From: Halorubellus litoreus
GTDB lineage: Archaea; Halobacteriota; Halobacteria; Halobacteriales; Natrialbaceae
Length of the DNA: 64,000 nt
Assembly (NCBI RefSeq): GCF_037081675.1
Contig: NZ_JAZAQL010000001.1
Span: 1,240,001-1,304,000 of the forward strand
Direction of reading: 5' to 3'
The notes beneath the pieces were generated by a model. That model was not told the origin of the DNA and did not search any database. It was given only the letters and a program-made list of their open reading frames with translations. Both the position numbers and the translations under genes were made by a program. Position 1 is the first letter of the stretch; every line of letters starts with the position of its first letter. Below, piece by piece: positions 34,703 through 43,076 of the stretch.

Positions 34703-36808
34703 TCAAGAGTCCCGGCGACGGCGGGACGCACCCACGAGGACGACCGCGAGCAGCGCCGCGGCCGCGACCCCGGCGCCGAACCCGGGAATCGGGTCCTCGG
34801 CGACGGGCGTGGTGGGGTCGACCGTCGGCCGCCCGCTGGTCCTGGTCGCGGTGGTCTCGGTGTCATCGCCGAGGATGGGCGTCTCGTTGTACGTGGTGGT
34901 CGGTGGCGTCGTCGTGTTCGTGGTCGGTGGCGTCGTCGTGGTCTCGGCCTCGAACGTGATGGTCGCGCTGGCGCTCCCGTTCGGGTAGCGCTCGCCGTGC
35001 GTGCCGTCGTCGCGGACGCGGTACGCGACGACGCGGTACGTGCCGTTCGCGGCGGCCGCGGGGAGCGAGAACGTGACGGTCTGGTCGACGCCCGCGTCGA
35101 GGACGGTCGTCTGGTCGACGACGCCGGTGTCGTTCCGGAGGACGAGCACGCCGCCGTGGCTCAGGTTCGCGCGCGCCGAGACGTACCCCGTGGACGTCGT
35201 CTGGTCGTCGAACTCGATGACGGCGCGCCGTTCGCGGACCGCGAGTGTCGCGGGGGCGCGGGTGAGCGTCCGCGAGCGGTTCGCGGCGAGCGCGACCGTG
35301 ACGTTCACCGTCGTGGGGGCGTCGACGCCTGCGAGGTCGAGCGTCGCGTCGTACCGCCCGCGGTCGTCGACCGTGGCGACGGCGGTCGCGACGACGCCGG
35401 CGTCGGTCCTGGCAGTGACCGCGAGTTCGGTGCCGGGCGCGACCGTCGTCGTGCCGGCGACGGTGACGTTCGCGCCGGGTTCGAGCGGGCCGGTCGTGGC
35501 GACGAACGCGGCCGCGGGGCGGAACTTGACGCGACGGCTGGTCGCGGCGAGGCCGCTGACGCTGTCGTTCGCGTAGTACCGCGCGGTGTAGACCTCGTAC
35601 GCGTCGAGGCCGTCCTCGAAGAGACCGTCGAAGCGGTAGTCCTCGTCGTCGTCGCGGTACTCGGCGGCGACCGCGCTCGGATCGTCGAACGGGCTGGCGT
35701 GGACGGCGAGGACCTTCGACGGGTCGACGACGAGGCGGTAGCGGTCGTCGCCGGCGACGTCGCGCGCGTCGACGTTCGTCGCGTTCAGCCAGAGGCTCCT
35801 GGACTGGCGCTCGGGCGTGGTGGTGTCGGTGGTCTGCCGGACCGCGAAGTGCCCGCTCTCGTTCAGCGCGGCGAGGACGCGCGCGGTCAGGTTCGCGGAC
35901 GCGTTCCCCGAAGCGTTCGCGACGCGAGCGTCGAGCCCGGGGACGGTGACGTCGACGACGAGGCGGTCCCGCGCCGTGACGTTCGTCGCTTCCGCGGTGG
36001 GGTTCCGGAAGCTCGCGACTTCGCTCTCGCTGGCGTTTGCGACGTCGACGGACTCGGGGACGCGCCAGGTGTCGACGGTTGCACTCTCGTTGGACGGGTA
36101 GACGAACGCGACCGGTCGGCTCTCGGCGACGACAGGGTCGTCCGAACGCTCACGATAGTTCGCCGCGAACGTCCGAGTCTCCTCTGTCCAGCTCTCCTCG
36201 AAGAACCCGAGGACGTTCGAGGTACCCACGTGGTCCTCGTAGGCACCCGCGAACGACCGGTCACCGTCGAGCAGATGGCCGTCGCGGATACCGATCGTCT
36301 CGTCGACGTCGACGACGAGGACGTATCGGTCGGCGGTAGATCCGTCGACCGCACGGGTGTTCGACGCGTTCAGCCAGAGGACACCAGGTTGGAGGGATAC
36401 CGGGGTCGTCTCCACGGTCTGGACGAGCGTTAGCCGACCGCTGTCGGTCAACGCGGCGAGCACGCGCTCGGTCACGTTCCCGCTTCGGTCAGCGACGGCG
36501 GCGTCGAGGTCGGGAGAATCGACCGCGACGGCAAGATAGTCGTCGCTGGTCACGTTCGTTCGAACGCCCGGTTCGTGGTAGCTCGCGAGTTCGCTCGCGC
36601 TCGCGTTCGCGGCGTCGACGTAGCCGGGGACGCGCCAGGCGTCGACGGTCGCGTTCTCGGCCGAGGGCGTTGCGGCGTCGAGCGAGTCGCCGTCGGACGC
36701 GTGGTCGGTCGCGGTCGCGTCCGTGGCGGCTATCGCCGGTGCGACGCCGGCGAGGACCACCAGCGCGGCGACGACGACGGCCGTGGCTGGTCGTGGAGGG
36801 CGGAGCAT
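34703..36808 (-). CDS. PGF-CTERM surface glycoprotein with duplicated domain
   Basis: This 701-residue protein has an N-terminal signal (VVVAALVVLAGVAPAIAATDA, cleavage near 27) and a C-terminal PGF-CTERM sorting signal: Thr-rich stalk (TTTTPPTTNTTTPPTT), DPIPGFGAG, a hydrophobic helix and RRRR. Archaeosortase A would remove the helix and the protein would be lipid-anchored. Two copies of a roughly 210-residue domain lie at about 50-260 and 262-470; each begins with ATVDxWRVPxxVDxANAS and contains LWLNAS/TN. A third beta-sandwich near 480-640 resembles surface-protein immunoglobulin-like domains. There are more than 25 N-x-S/T glycosylation sites. It probably forms part of the cell surface. 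It lies between rio1 and trpS, on the opposite strand, ending 4 bp after rio1. Confidence 0.88.
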   Translation of the reverse strand: MLRPPRPATAVVVAALVVLAGVAPAIAATDATATDHASDGDSLDAATPSAENATVDAWRVPGYVDAANASASELASYHEPGVRTNVTSDDYLAVAVDSPDLDAAVADRSGNVTERVLAALTDSGRLTLVQTVETTPVSLQPGVLWLNASNTRAVDGSTADRYVLVVDVDETIGIRDGHLLDGDRSFAGAYEDHVGTSNVLGFFEESWTEETRTFAANYRERSDDPVVAESRPVAFVYPSNESATVDTWRVPESVDVANASESEVASFRNPTAEATNVTARDRLVVDVTVPGLDARVANASGNASANLTARVLAALNESGHFAVRQTTDTTTPERQSRSLWLNATNVDARDVAGDDRYRLVVDPSKVLAVHASPFDDPSAVAAEYRDDDEDYRFDGLFEDGLDAYEVYTARYYANDSVSGLAATSRRVKFRPAAAFVATTGPLEPGANVTVAGTTTVAPGTELAVTARTDAGVVATAVATVDDRGRYDATLDLAGVDAPTTVNVTVALAANRSRTLTRAPATLAVRERRAVIEFDDQTTSTGYVSARANLSHGGVLVLRNDTGVVDQTTVLDAGVDQTVTFSLPAAAANGTYRVVAYRVRDDGTHGERYPNGSASATITFEAETTTTPPTTNTTTPPTTTYNETPILGDDTETTATRTSGRPTVDPTTPVAEDPIPGFGAGVAAAALLAVVLVGASRRRRDS

Positions 36809-37113
36809 GGGGGCGTGTTGTCGGGATTCCGGCAAGTGCTTTCCCCTGGAACGCCAGCCTCGACGGCGCCAGCGCGGGCGTTCGTGGTGCGCGGTCAGTT
36901 GGCACGCCGTCGTAACGCTCTTGTCGACGCGTCGTGGACGTGCTGGTGATGGAGTCCGCTCCCTGCTGGCGCTGGCGCACGCAGTCCTCGGGAGCGGACA
37001 GTGTGGTCTGCGTGCGTCGCCGGACGTAACTCGGCGTCGCGGGCGGTCGCGCTCACTCGTTCTCTCGACGCCGCACCGGACAGCCGACCGCACGCGACAC
37101 AGCTACGACACAC
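36809..37113. other. Intergenic region between surface glycoprotein and trpS
   Basis: These 305 bp between divergent genes contain no convincing gene, tRNA or repeat. GC content is close to the genome average and no clear TATA box stands out near either start; a TTGTCG/ACACGC-rich patch precedes the glycoprotein ATG. Short open frames here have codon composition unlike the neighbours. Confidence 0.5.
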
Positions 37114-38397
37114 ATGCCAGCGCACGACGACGGCGCGACAGCCGAATCGACGACCGAACAGCCGAACGAGACCGACGCGGGCGACGGCGACGGGTTCGTG
37201 GTGACGCCGTACGAGGTCTCCGGCGAACTCGATTACGACAAGCTCCTCGAGGAGTTCGGGGCGGACCGATTGACGGCCGAGGACGTCCGGCGGTTCCCGG
37301 ACCATCCGATGCTGCGGCGAGGCATCTACTACGCGGGCCGGGACGTCGACGCGTACCTCGACGCGGCCGCGGGCGACGCCGTGACGGCCGACGCCGCGAC
37401 GGCCGACGTCGACGCGGCCACGGGCGAGGACGGCGCGGGCGGGACGCATTCCATCGTGACCGGGGTGGGGCCGTCGGGGCCGATGCACCTCGGGCACGCG
37501 CTCGTGTTCTACCTCGCGAAGGAGCTGCAGGACGCGACGGGCGCGACGGTGTACGTCCCGCTGTCGGACGACGAGAAGTACCTCTCGAAGGACTTGACGT
37601 TCGAGGCGGTGGGTGAGGCGACGCGGGAGAACCTGCGGGACCTCCTGGCGATCGGGTTCGACCCGGAGCGCACGCGGTTCGTGCTCGATTCGGCGGACGC
37701 GGACGTCGTGTATCCGCTCGCGGCGACGTTCGCGAAGGACGTCACGATGAACCAACTGGAGGCGACGTACGGGCGGCCGGACAACGTCGGGATGGGGTTC
37801 TATCCGGCGGTGCAGACCGCGCACCTCCTGCTCCCGCAGTTGGTGGAGGGCGCGCATCCGACGCTCGTGCCGGTCGCGGTCGACCAGGACCCGCACGTTC
37901 GCGTGAGTCGCGACGTCGCGGCGAAAGCCAGGTACCCGGTCCGGAAGCCGGGTGCGTTGCTCGGGAAGTTCCTCCCGGACCTCGCGGGGCCGGGGAAGAT
38001 GAGTTCGAGCGAGGGCGCGGCCATCTACCTGACCGACGACGCAGAGACCGTCCGGGAGAAGGTCCTCGAGCACGCGTACTCGGGCGGTCGCGACAGCGTC
38101 AGCGAGCACCGCGAGCACGGCGGCGACCCGAGCGTCGACGTCGCCTTCCAGTACCTCCGATACTTCTTCGAGCGCGACGACGACCGGCTGGCGGAACTGG
38201 CGACGCAGTACCGTGAGGGCGAGTTGCTCTCCGGCGAGCTGAAGTTGGAGGCAGTTGACGCCATCACCGAGTTCCTCGAATCGCATCAGCGGCGGCGCGA
38301 CGCGCTCGGTGACGTCCGCGACGAGCTGGAACCGTACCGGTTGACCGAGGCGGAGCGCGAGCGTGCGCTGGATGCGGCGGGCGTCCCGCGCCTCTAG
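37114..38397 (+). CDS. trpS: Tryptophanyl-tRNA synthetase
   Basis: The enzyme charges tRNA-Trp with tryptophan. The 427-residue protein is a class Ic synthetase of the archaeal/eukaryotic type: VTGVGPSGPMHLGHAL carries the HIGH-like motif (HLGH, about 127-130), and PGKMSSSEGAAIYL the KMSKS-like motif (about 292-297). VYVPLSDDEKYLSKDLTFE and MNQLEATYGRP belong to the tryptophan pocket region. A 30-residue Ala/Thr/Asp-rich insertion (about 88-110) precedes the first motif. The N-terminal extension to residue 30 is acidic. Haloarchaea often have two trpS genes, so this may be one of two. It sits in the five-kilobase block separating rio1 from its usual KH partner. Confidence 0.95.
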   Translation: MPAHDDGATAESTTEQPNETDAGDGDGFVVTPYEVSGELDYDKLLEEFGADRLTAEDVRRFPDHPMLRRGIYYAGRDVDAYLDAAAGDAVTADAATADVDAATGEDGAGGTHSIVTGVGPSGPMHLGHALVFYLAKELQDATGATVYVPLSDDEKYLSKDLTFEAVGEATRENLRDLLAIGFDPERTRFVLDSADADVVYPLAATFAKDVTMNQLEATYGRPDNVGMGFYPAVQTAHLLLPQLVEGAHPTLVPVAVDQDPHVRVSRDVAAKARYPVRKPGALLGKFLPDLAGPGKMSSSEGAAIYLTDDAETVREKVLEHAYSGGRDSVSEHREHGGDPSVDVAFQYLRYFFERDDDRLAELATQYREGELLSGELKLEAVDAITEFLESHQRRRDALGDVRDELEPYRLTEAERERALDAAGVPRL

Positions 38398-38504
38398 CGG
38401 GCGCTCTCTCTGGACTGGCGCGAACAGAACGAGATTTCTGTTCCGTCCCCTACAGAAGTGTAATTCTGATTACCTATATCCGGATGGGTGGCGTCTCGGA
38501 TACC

Positions 38505-39878
38505 ATGCGCTCGCTCCTCTCCAATCGGAACTTCACGCGGCTGTTCGCCGGTCGCCTCGTCACGAACGCCGGCGACAGCCTGTACTTCATCGCCGCGATG
38601 TGGCTCGTCTACGACCTCACCGGCAACGAGTTCTACAGCGGGCTCGCCGGATTCCTCACGATGGCACCGCAGGCGCTCCAGGCATTCTCGGGGCCGCTCG
38701 TCGACCGCTGGAACGTCAAGCACCTGCTCGTCGCCACCCAGCTCGTCCAGGCCGTGCTCATCCTCGCCATCCCCATCGCAGCGTGGACCGGGAACCTCAC
38801 CGTCTGGGTCGTCCTGACAGTGATGCCGCTGCTCTCGCTGCTCAACCAGTTCGTCTACCCCGCCCAGTCCGCGCTCCTCCCGCGCATCGTCGACGACGAC
38901 GAACTCGTCGCCGCGAACTCCGCGTTCTCCATGGCGTACCAGGGCGTCGACGCCGCGTTCAACGCCGTCAGCGGCCTCCTCGTCGCCGTCGTCGGCGCGA
39001 CCGTCATCTTCCTCCTCGACTCCGCGACGTTCGTCGCCGCCGCACTCCTGTTCGCCACGCTCGCACTCCCCGACCGCGACGCCGCCGACGTCGAGACCGG
39101 CGACGCGGCAACCGAGGGCGACGCGGACGCGGACGCCGGCGCGGTCGCGACCGACGGCGGCGACGCGGACCCGCACTCGAGTGCGGCCGACGACGCGGAC
39201 GCCGACGCGTCGCTCGGCTATCTCGAGTCGCTCCGCGAGGGCGCGGCGTTCGTCCGCGGGAGCGTGCTGTTCCCGATGCTCGCCGGGTCGCTCGTCATCA
39301 ACTTCACGTTCGGCGCGGCCATCGCGGTCCTCCCGAGCTACGGGGACGTCGTCGGCGCGGCGAGCGGGCCGCTCGCGGGCGTCCTCGGCGGTTCGGTCGG
39401 CGGTGCGAGCGCGTACGGGCTCCTGATGGCGGCACTCGGTGGCGGGATGTTCGTCGGCGCACTCGCCGCGAACGCCGTCAGCGACCGCGCGTTCGGCCGG
39501 CTCGCGGTCGTCACCATGGCCGTCGGTGGCGTCGCGTGGCTCGCCGCGGTGTACGCGTCGACGCCCGCGGCGACGGTGCCGCTGTTCGCGCTCGCACTCG
39601 TCCCCGCCGGTATCACGAACGTCCTCATCGTCTCGATGATCCAGTCGCTCGTCCCCGACGCGCTCCTGGGCAGAGTCATGGGCGTCGTCGGGAGCGTCTC
39701 CGCGTTCGCGACGCCGTTCGGCGCGCTCGCCGGCGGTGCCGTCGCCGCAGCCTACGGGCCGACCGTCGTGATGTACGCCGGCGGCGTCGGCCTCCTGTTC
39801 CTCGCCGCGTACAACCTCGCGGTGCCGAGCATCCGCCGACTCCCCGCGGTCGGCGACGTCGAGACGCTCTCGACGTGA
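38505..39878 (+). CDS. Major facilitator superfamily transporter
   Basis: The 457-residue membrane protein has about twelve hydrophobic helices in two six-helix halves joined by an acidic cytoplasmic loop (about 190-245, many Asp/Ala). It starts MRSLLSNRNFTRLFAGRLVTNAGDSLYFIA, the pattern of the MFS enterobactin-exporter-like/macrolide-efflux (MefA) group, with PRIVDDDELVAANS and PDALLGRVMGVVGS as the other landmark motifs. Substrate is unknown; drug or metabolite efflux is the family tendency. An upstream ATG at 38484 is possible, but ACCTATAT (38472-38479) lies 29 nt before the ATG at 38505, so that leaderless start is preferred. It is immediately upstream of the KH gene on the same strand, with 125 bp between. 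Confidence 0.9.
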   Translation: MRSLLSNRNFTRLFAGRLVTNAGDSLYFIAAMWLVYDLTGNEFYSGLAGFLTMAPQALQAFSGPLVDRWNVKHLLVATQLVQAVLILAIPIAAWTGNLTVWVVLTVMPLLSLLNQFVYPAQSALLPRIVDDDELVAANSAFSMAYQGVDAAFNAVSGLLVAVVGATVIFLLDSATFVAAALLFATLALPDRDAADVETGDAATEGDADADAGAVATDGGDADPHSSAADDADADASLGYLESLREGAAFVRGSVLFPMLAGSLVINFTFGAAIAVLPSYGDVVGAASGPLAGVLGGSVGGASAYGLLMAALGGGMFVGALAANAVSDRAFGRLAVVTMAVGGVAWLAAVYASTPAATVPLFALALVPAGITNVLIVSMIQSLVPDALLGRVMGVVGSVSAFATPFGALAGGAVAAAYGPTVVMYAGGVGLLFLAAYNLAVPSIRRLPAVGDVETLST

Positions 39879-40003
39879 CCACGGCATGCAAGACGGTGTC
39901 GGGCGAGAATCGGCGGGCTCGCACCCCGAGCGCCACGGGACCACGTGACGCGGGCGCGAGGGGTGCCGAAGTCTTAAGCGTCGCGAGAGCCCATTTGTGG
40001 CGT

Positions 40004-40558
40004 ATGCAGCACGTGAAGATTCCGCAGGACCGCATCGGCGTGCTCATCGGCGAGGGTGGGGAGACGATGCGACGCATCGAGTCTCGCGCGGGCGTTCGTC
40101 TCGACATCGACTCCGAGAACGGGAAGGTCGCCATCGAGCAGGTCGGCGACCCCGTCGACGCCCTGAAAGGCCCCGATATCGTCGAAGCCATCGGTCGCGG
40201 GTTCGCGCCCGAGGACGCACTGACGCTCCTTGACGACGACATGCGGATGTTCGACCTCGTCGACATCGGCGCCGTCGCCCGGAACAGCAAGGACATGAAG
40301 CGAAAGAAGGGTCGACTCATCGGCGAGAACGGCCGCACCCGCGAGCTCATGGAGGAGTTGACGGGTGCGATGGTCGTCATCTACGGGTCGACGCTCGGCA
40401 TCATCGGGTCGCCCAAGCAGACGAAGATCGTCCGCGAGGCCGCCGAGCGCCTGCTCGACGGCGCCCCGCATGGCTCGGTGTACTCGTTCCTCGAACGCAA
40501 GCACAACGAACTCAAGCGCGAGGGGCTGGACTACCACCGCTACCCCGGCGGCACCTGA
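40004..40558 (+). CDS. pno1: KH-domain ribosome assembly protein (Pno1/Krr1-like)
   Basis: The 184-residue protein contains two KH domains: MQHVKIPQDRIGVLIGEGGETMRRIE (GxxG loop G17-E-G-G) and, in the second half, KKGRLIGENGRTRELMEELTGAMVVIYG (GENG loop near 107-110) and a C-terminal helix. This is the archaeal homologue of Pno1/Dim2, which binds the 3' end of 16S rRNA precursor during small-subunit maturation and works with RIO1. GTCTTAAGCG at 39970-39979 lies 28 nt before the ATG and supports the start. It is separated from rio1 by a surface glycoprotein, trpS and an MFS gene, unlike the adjacent arrangement in many archaea. Confidence 0.94.
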   Translation: MQHVKIPQDRIGVLIGEGGETMRRIESRAGVRLDIDSENGKVAIEQVGDPVDALKGPDIVEAIGRGFAPEDALTLLDDDMRMFDLVDIGAVARNSKDMKRKKGRLIGENGRTRELMEELTGAMVVIYGSTLGIIGSPKQTKIVREAAERLLDGAPHGSVYSFLERKHNELKREGLDYHRYPGGT

Positions 40559-40727
40559 ACGCCGATAGCTCCCTCGTCGTTCTCGCGCGTTACCCGTCCC
40601 GAGTACCGACGCGTCCGCTACAGTCCCCCCAGTGGTACTTACTTTTGTCCGACAGGTTGTCTTAAATTAGCGCCGTCATAAGCCAACGCAATTAAGATTC
40701 CGTAGGGATTGCGATTGGTGCAACAGC

Positions 40728-43076
40728 ATGGATAGGAGAACATTGCTCGGAGCGATTCCAGCGGCGGCACTCTCGGCTTCCGGCGTCGCTGCGGGCCGTC
40801 CGAGCAGGTGGCAGCGAGGCGTGGGGGGCGACGCGACGGCAGGACAGGCACCCGCGGGCGAACGGACCGGGACGGTCGTGGACGTCCAGGACGGCGACAC
40901 CATCACGGTCGAGTTCGAGGACGGGACGACCGAGGACGTCCGGCTCCTGGGCGTGGACGCGCCGGAGCGCGCGGTCAGCCGACAGTTCGAGCGTCCCGAG
41001 GAGTGGGAGGGGCTCGCGTACCGCGAGGACCGGAGTCTGCTCCAGCTCCGGTTCGACTCGGTGTCGTCGCTACACGCACCCGACGGGACGCCGCTGTCCG
41101 ACGACTCGGTGGTCGCGGTGCGGTCCGAGTCGACGGCGCGCGTCGAGGACACGGACGGCGAAGGACCGACGGTCGCCACCGACGGCGAGATACCGCTCGT
41201 CGCCGTCAGCGGTCGCGTCGTCGGGTTCGGCGCCATCATGGTGGACGGCGCGCCGAACTTCGACGAGGACAACGAGGAGTTCCTCCTGAACGTCTGGGAC
41301 GAGGTCGTCGGCTCCGGAACCGTCCTCTGGGACGAAGGCCACGACCAGTTCTTCGACACCGAGGAGGTGGAGGCGTTCCCCACGCACGCCGAGGACCACG
41401 GGTACTCGGTGCGGGGGACGACGTCGCTCGTCGACGACCTCCCGGACGCGGACGCGCTCGTCGTCACGTCGCCGTCGAAGGCGTTCTCGGACGCGGAGCT
41501 CGACGCCGTCGCGTCGTTCGTCGACGACGGGGGTGCCGTGTTCCTCCACAATCAGGCGGACTACAACGACTTCGACGCGACGGGGAACCACAACGCGATC
41601 GCGGACGCGCTCGACCTCGAGTTCCGGTTCGGCGACGACCAGGTGCTCGACGACGAGCACAACGGCGGGCAGCCGTTCGTCCCGACGACGCGGAACTTCT
41701 CGTCGGCGTTCGCGTCGTTCTTCCGGGACCGCGAGGGCATCGACGGCGTGCCGGCGCGGTCCAGCGAGCACCTGCTCGCGGCCGCCGAGGACGCGACCGC
41801 GTTCGCTCGCGACCGACTCGCCGACGAGACGGTCACGCTCGCGTTCGACGGCGACGAGCCGACGCGCGACGGCTCGGACCGCCTGCTCGCGTACGTCCGC
41901 TACGAGGACGACGACGGCGAGCAGCGACGGTTCAATCGCGAACTCGTCGCGAACGGGCTCGGTCGCGTGTTCGACTCCGGGTTCGCCGCGCACCGCGAGT
42001 TCCAGCGGTTGGAGCGCGAGGCGCGCGCGGCCGGTCGTGGCGTCTGGACGGAGAGCGACGTGTCGAGCGCGCCGTCGTACCGGAATCGGCGCGTGGAGTC
42101 GCTTTACTTCCCGGCGCCGGCGAGCGTTCGCACGATGGACGGCCAGCTCCCGCGGGACCGCGCGCCGGTGCGGGCGATGTCGACCGCGACCCAGGACGGA
42201 TCGCCGGCGGTACCGTACGACGTCGGCATCCCGCTCGTCGGCGTGGACCCGGAGTCGCGGGTCGCGCTCGTCGGCGCACCGCTCGTCGACGAGCGTTACG
42301 AGGCGCTCGAAGGGTACGGCGTCGACACGAGCACGTACGAGAACCACGCGTTCCTGACGAACCTCGCGGCGGCACTCGCCGACCGGGACGGTGACGTCCT
42401 CGTCGACGGCGCGCACGGACAGTACGCGGCGGCGCACGCACCGGCCGCGGAGCAGGCGGCGTACTACCAGCGGTACCTGGAGGGACAGGGCCTGAACCTC
42501 GAACAGCGCAACGAGGTGACCGCGGAGACGCTCGGTGACGCTCGCGCGCTCGTCGTCGCGACCCCCGCGTCGTCGTTCTCGCCGGCGGAGCTCGACGCGC
42601 TCGCATCGTTCCGCGACGCCGGCGGTGCGGTCGTCCTGCTCGGGTCGGGCGCGGTCGAACGCGACCGCCTCGAGTACCTGAACGACGTCGCTGGTGGGCT
42701 CGGGAGCGACCTTCGGTTCAACGCGGACGCCGTCACCGACGCCGCGAACGGGCTCGGCGGCGACCCGGCCGTGTTCGAGACGCGGTCGTTCGCGCGCCCC
42801 TACGGCGGGCTGTTCGAGGCGTTCGACGGCACCGCGTCGCTCCCGGGGCGAGCGGCACAGGGCGGGTCGACGCCCGGGACGACGCCCGAGACGACGAGTC
42901 CGGCGACGACGACGTTCCCCGCCGTCGACGCATCCAGTGGCCCGCTCGACGGACTGCTCGTGCCGGGTGCCGTCGCGGCGGGCGGACTCGCGACGGTCCT
43001 CGCCGCGCTCGGCCTCCGGCGCGGCGGCGGGGCGCGCGACGACGAGGCCGTGACCGACGGAGGTGACGCGCGATGA
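40728..43076 (+). CDS. Tat-exported membrane-anchored protein with split nuclease (SNase-like) fold
   Basis: The 782-residue product has a Tat signal (MDRRTLLGAIPAAALSASGVAAG) and a C-terminal membrane helix (LLVPGAVAAGGLATVLAALGL, about 743-763), so the bulk faces outside. Residues 47-80 match the first half of a staphylococcal-nuclease fold (VVDVQDGDTITVEFEDG, VRLLGVDAPE with the catalytic-type Arg), and 345-440 match its second half (SSEHLLAAAEDATAFARDRL, DRLLAYVRYED, LVANGLGRVF, EREARAAGRGVW). Between them is a 260-residue insertion with an amidotransferase-like unit resembling DUF4350 (ADALVVTSPSKAFSDAELDAVASFVDDGGAVFLH); a second such unit follows at about 497-690. A Thr-rich stalk precedes the membrane helix. 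Its stop overlaps the start of the chemotaxis transducer gene (ATGA), so translation is coupled. Nuclease activity is inference. Confidence 0.82.
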   Translation: MDRRTLLGAIPAAALSASGVAAGRPSRWQRGVGGDATAGQAPAGERTGTVVDVQDGDTITVEFEDGTTEDVRLLGVDAPERAVSRQFERPEEWEGLAYREDRSLLQLRFDSVSSLHAPDGTPLSDDSVVAVRSESTARVEDTDGEGPTVATDGEIPLVAVSGRVVGFGAIMVDGAPNFDEDNEEFLLNVWDEVVGSGTVLWDEGHDQFFDTEEVEAFPTHAEDHGYSVRGTTSLVDDLPDADALVVTSPSKAFSDAELDAVASFVDDGGAVFLHNQADYNDFDATGNHNAIADALDLEFRFGDDQVLDDEHNGGQPFVPTTRNFSSAFASFFRDREGIDGVPARSSEHLLAAAEDATAFARDRLADETVTLAFDGDEPTRDGSDRLLAYVRYEDDDGEQRRFNRELVANGLGRVFDSGFAAHREFQRLEREARAAGRGVWTESDVSSAPSYRNRRVESLYFPAPASVRTMDGQLPRDRAPVRAMSTATQDGSPAVPYDVGIPLVGVDPESRVALVGAPLVDERYEALEGYGVDTSTYENHAFLTNLAAALADRDGDVLVDGAHGQYAAAHAPAAEQAAYYQRYLEGQGLNLEQRNEVTAETLGDARALVVATPASSFSPAELDALASFRDAGGAVVLLGSGAVERDRLEYLNDVAGGLGSDLRFNADAVTDAANGLGGDPAVFETRSFARPYGGLFEAFDGTASLPGRAAQGGSTPGTTPETTSPATTTFPAVDASSGPLDGLLVPGAVAAGGLATVLAALGLRRGGGARDDEAVTDGGDAR

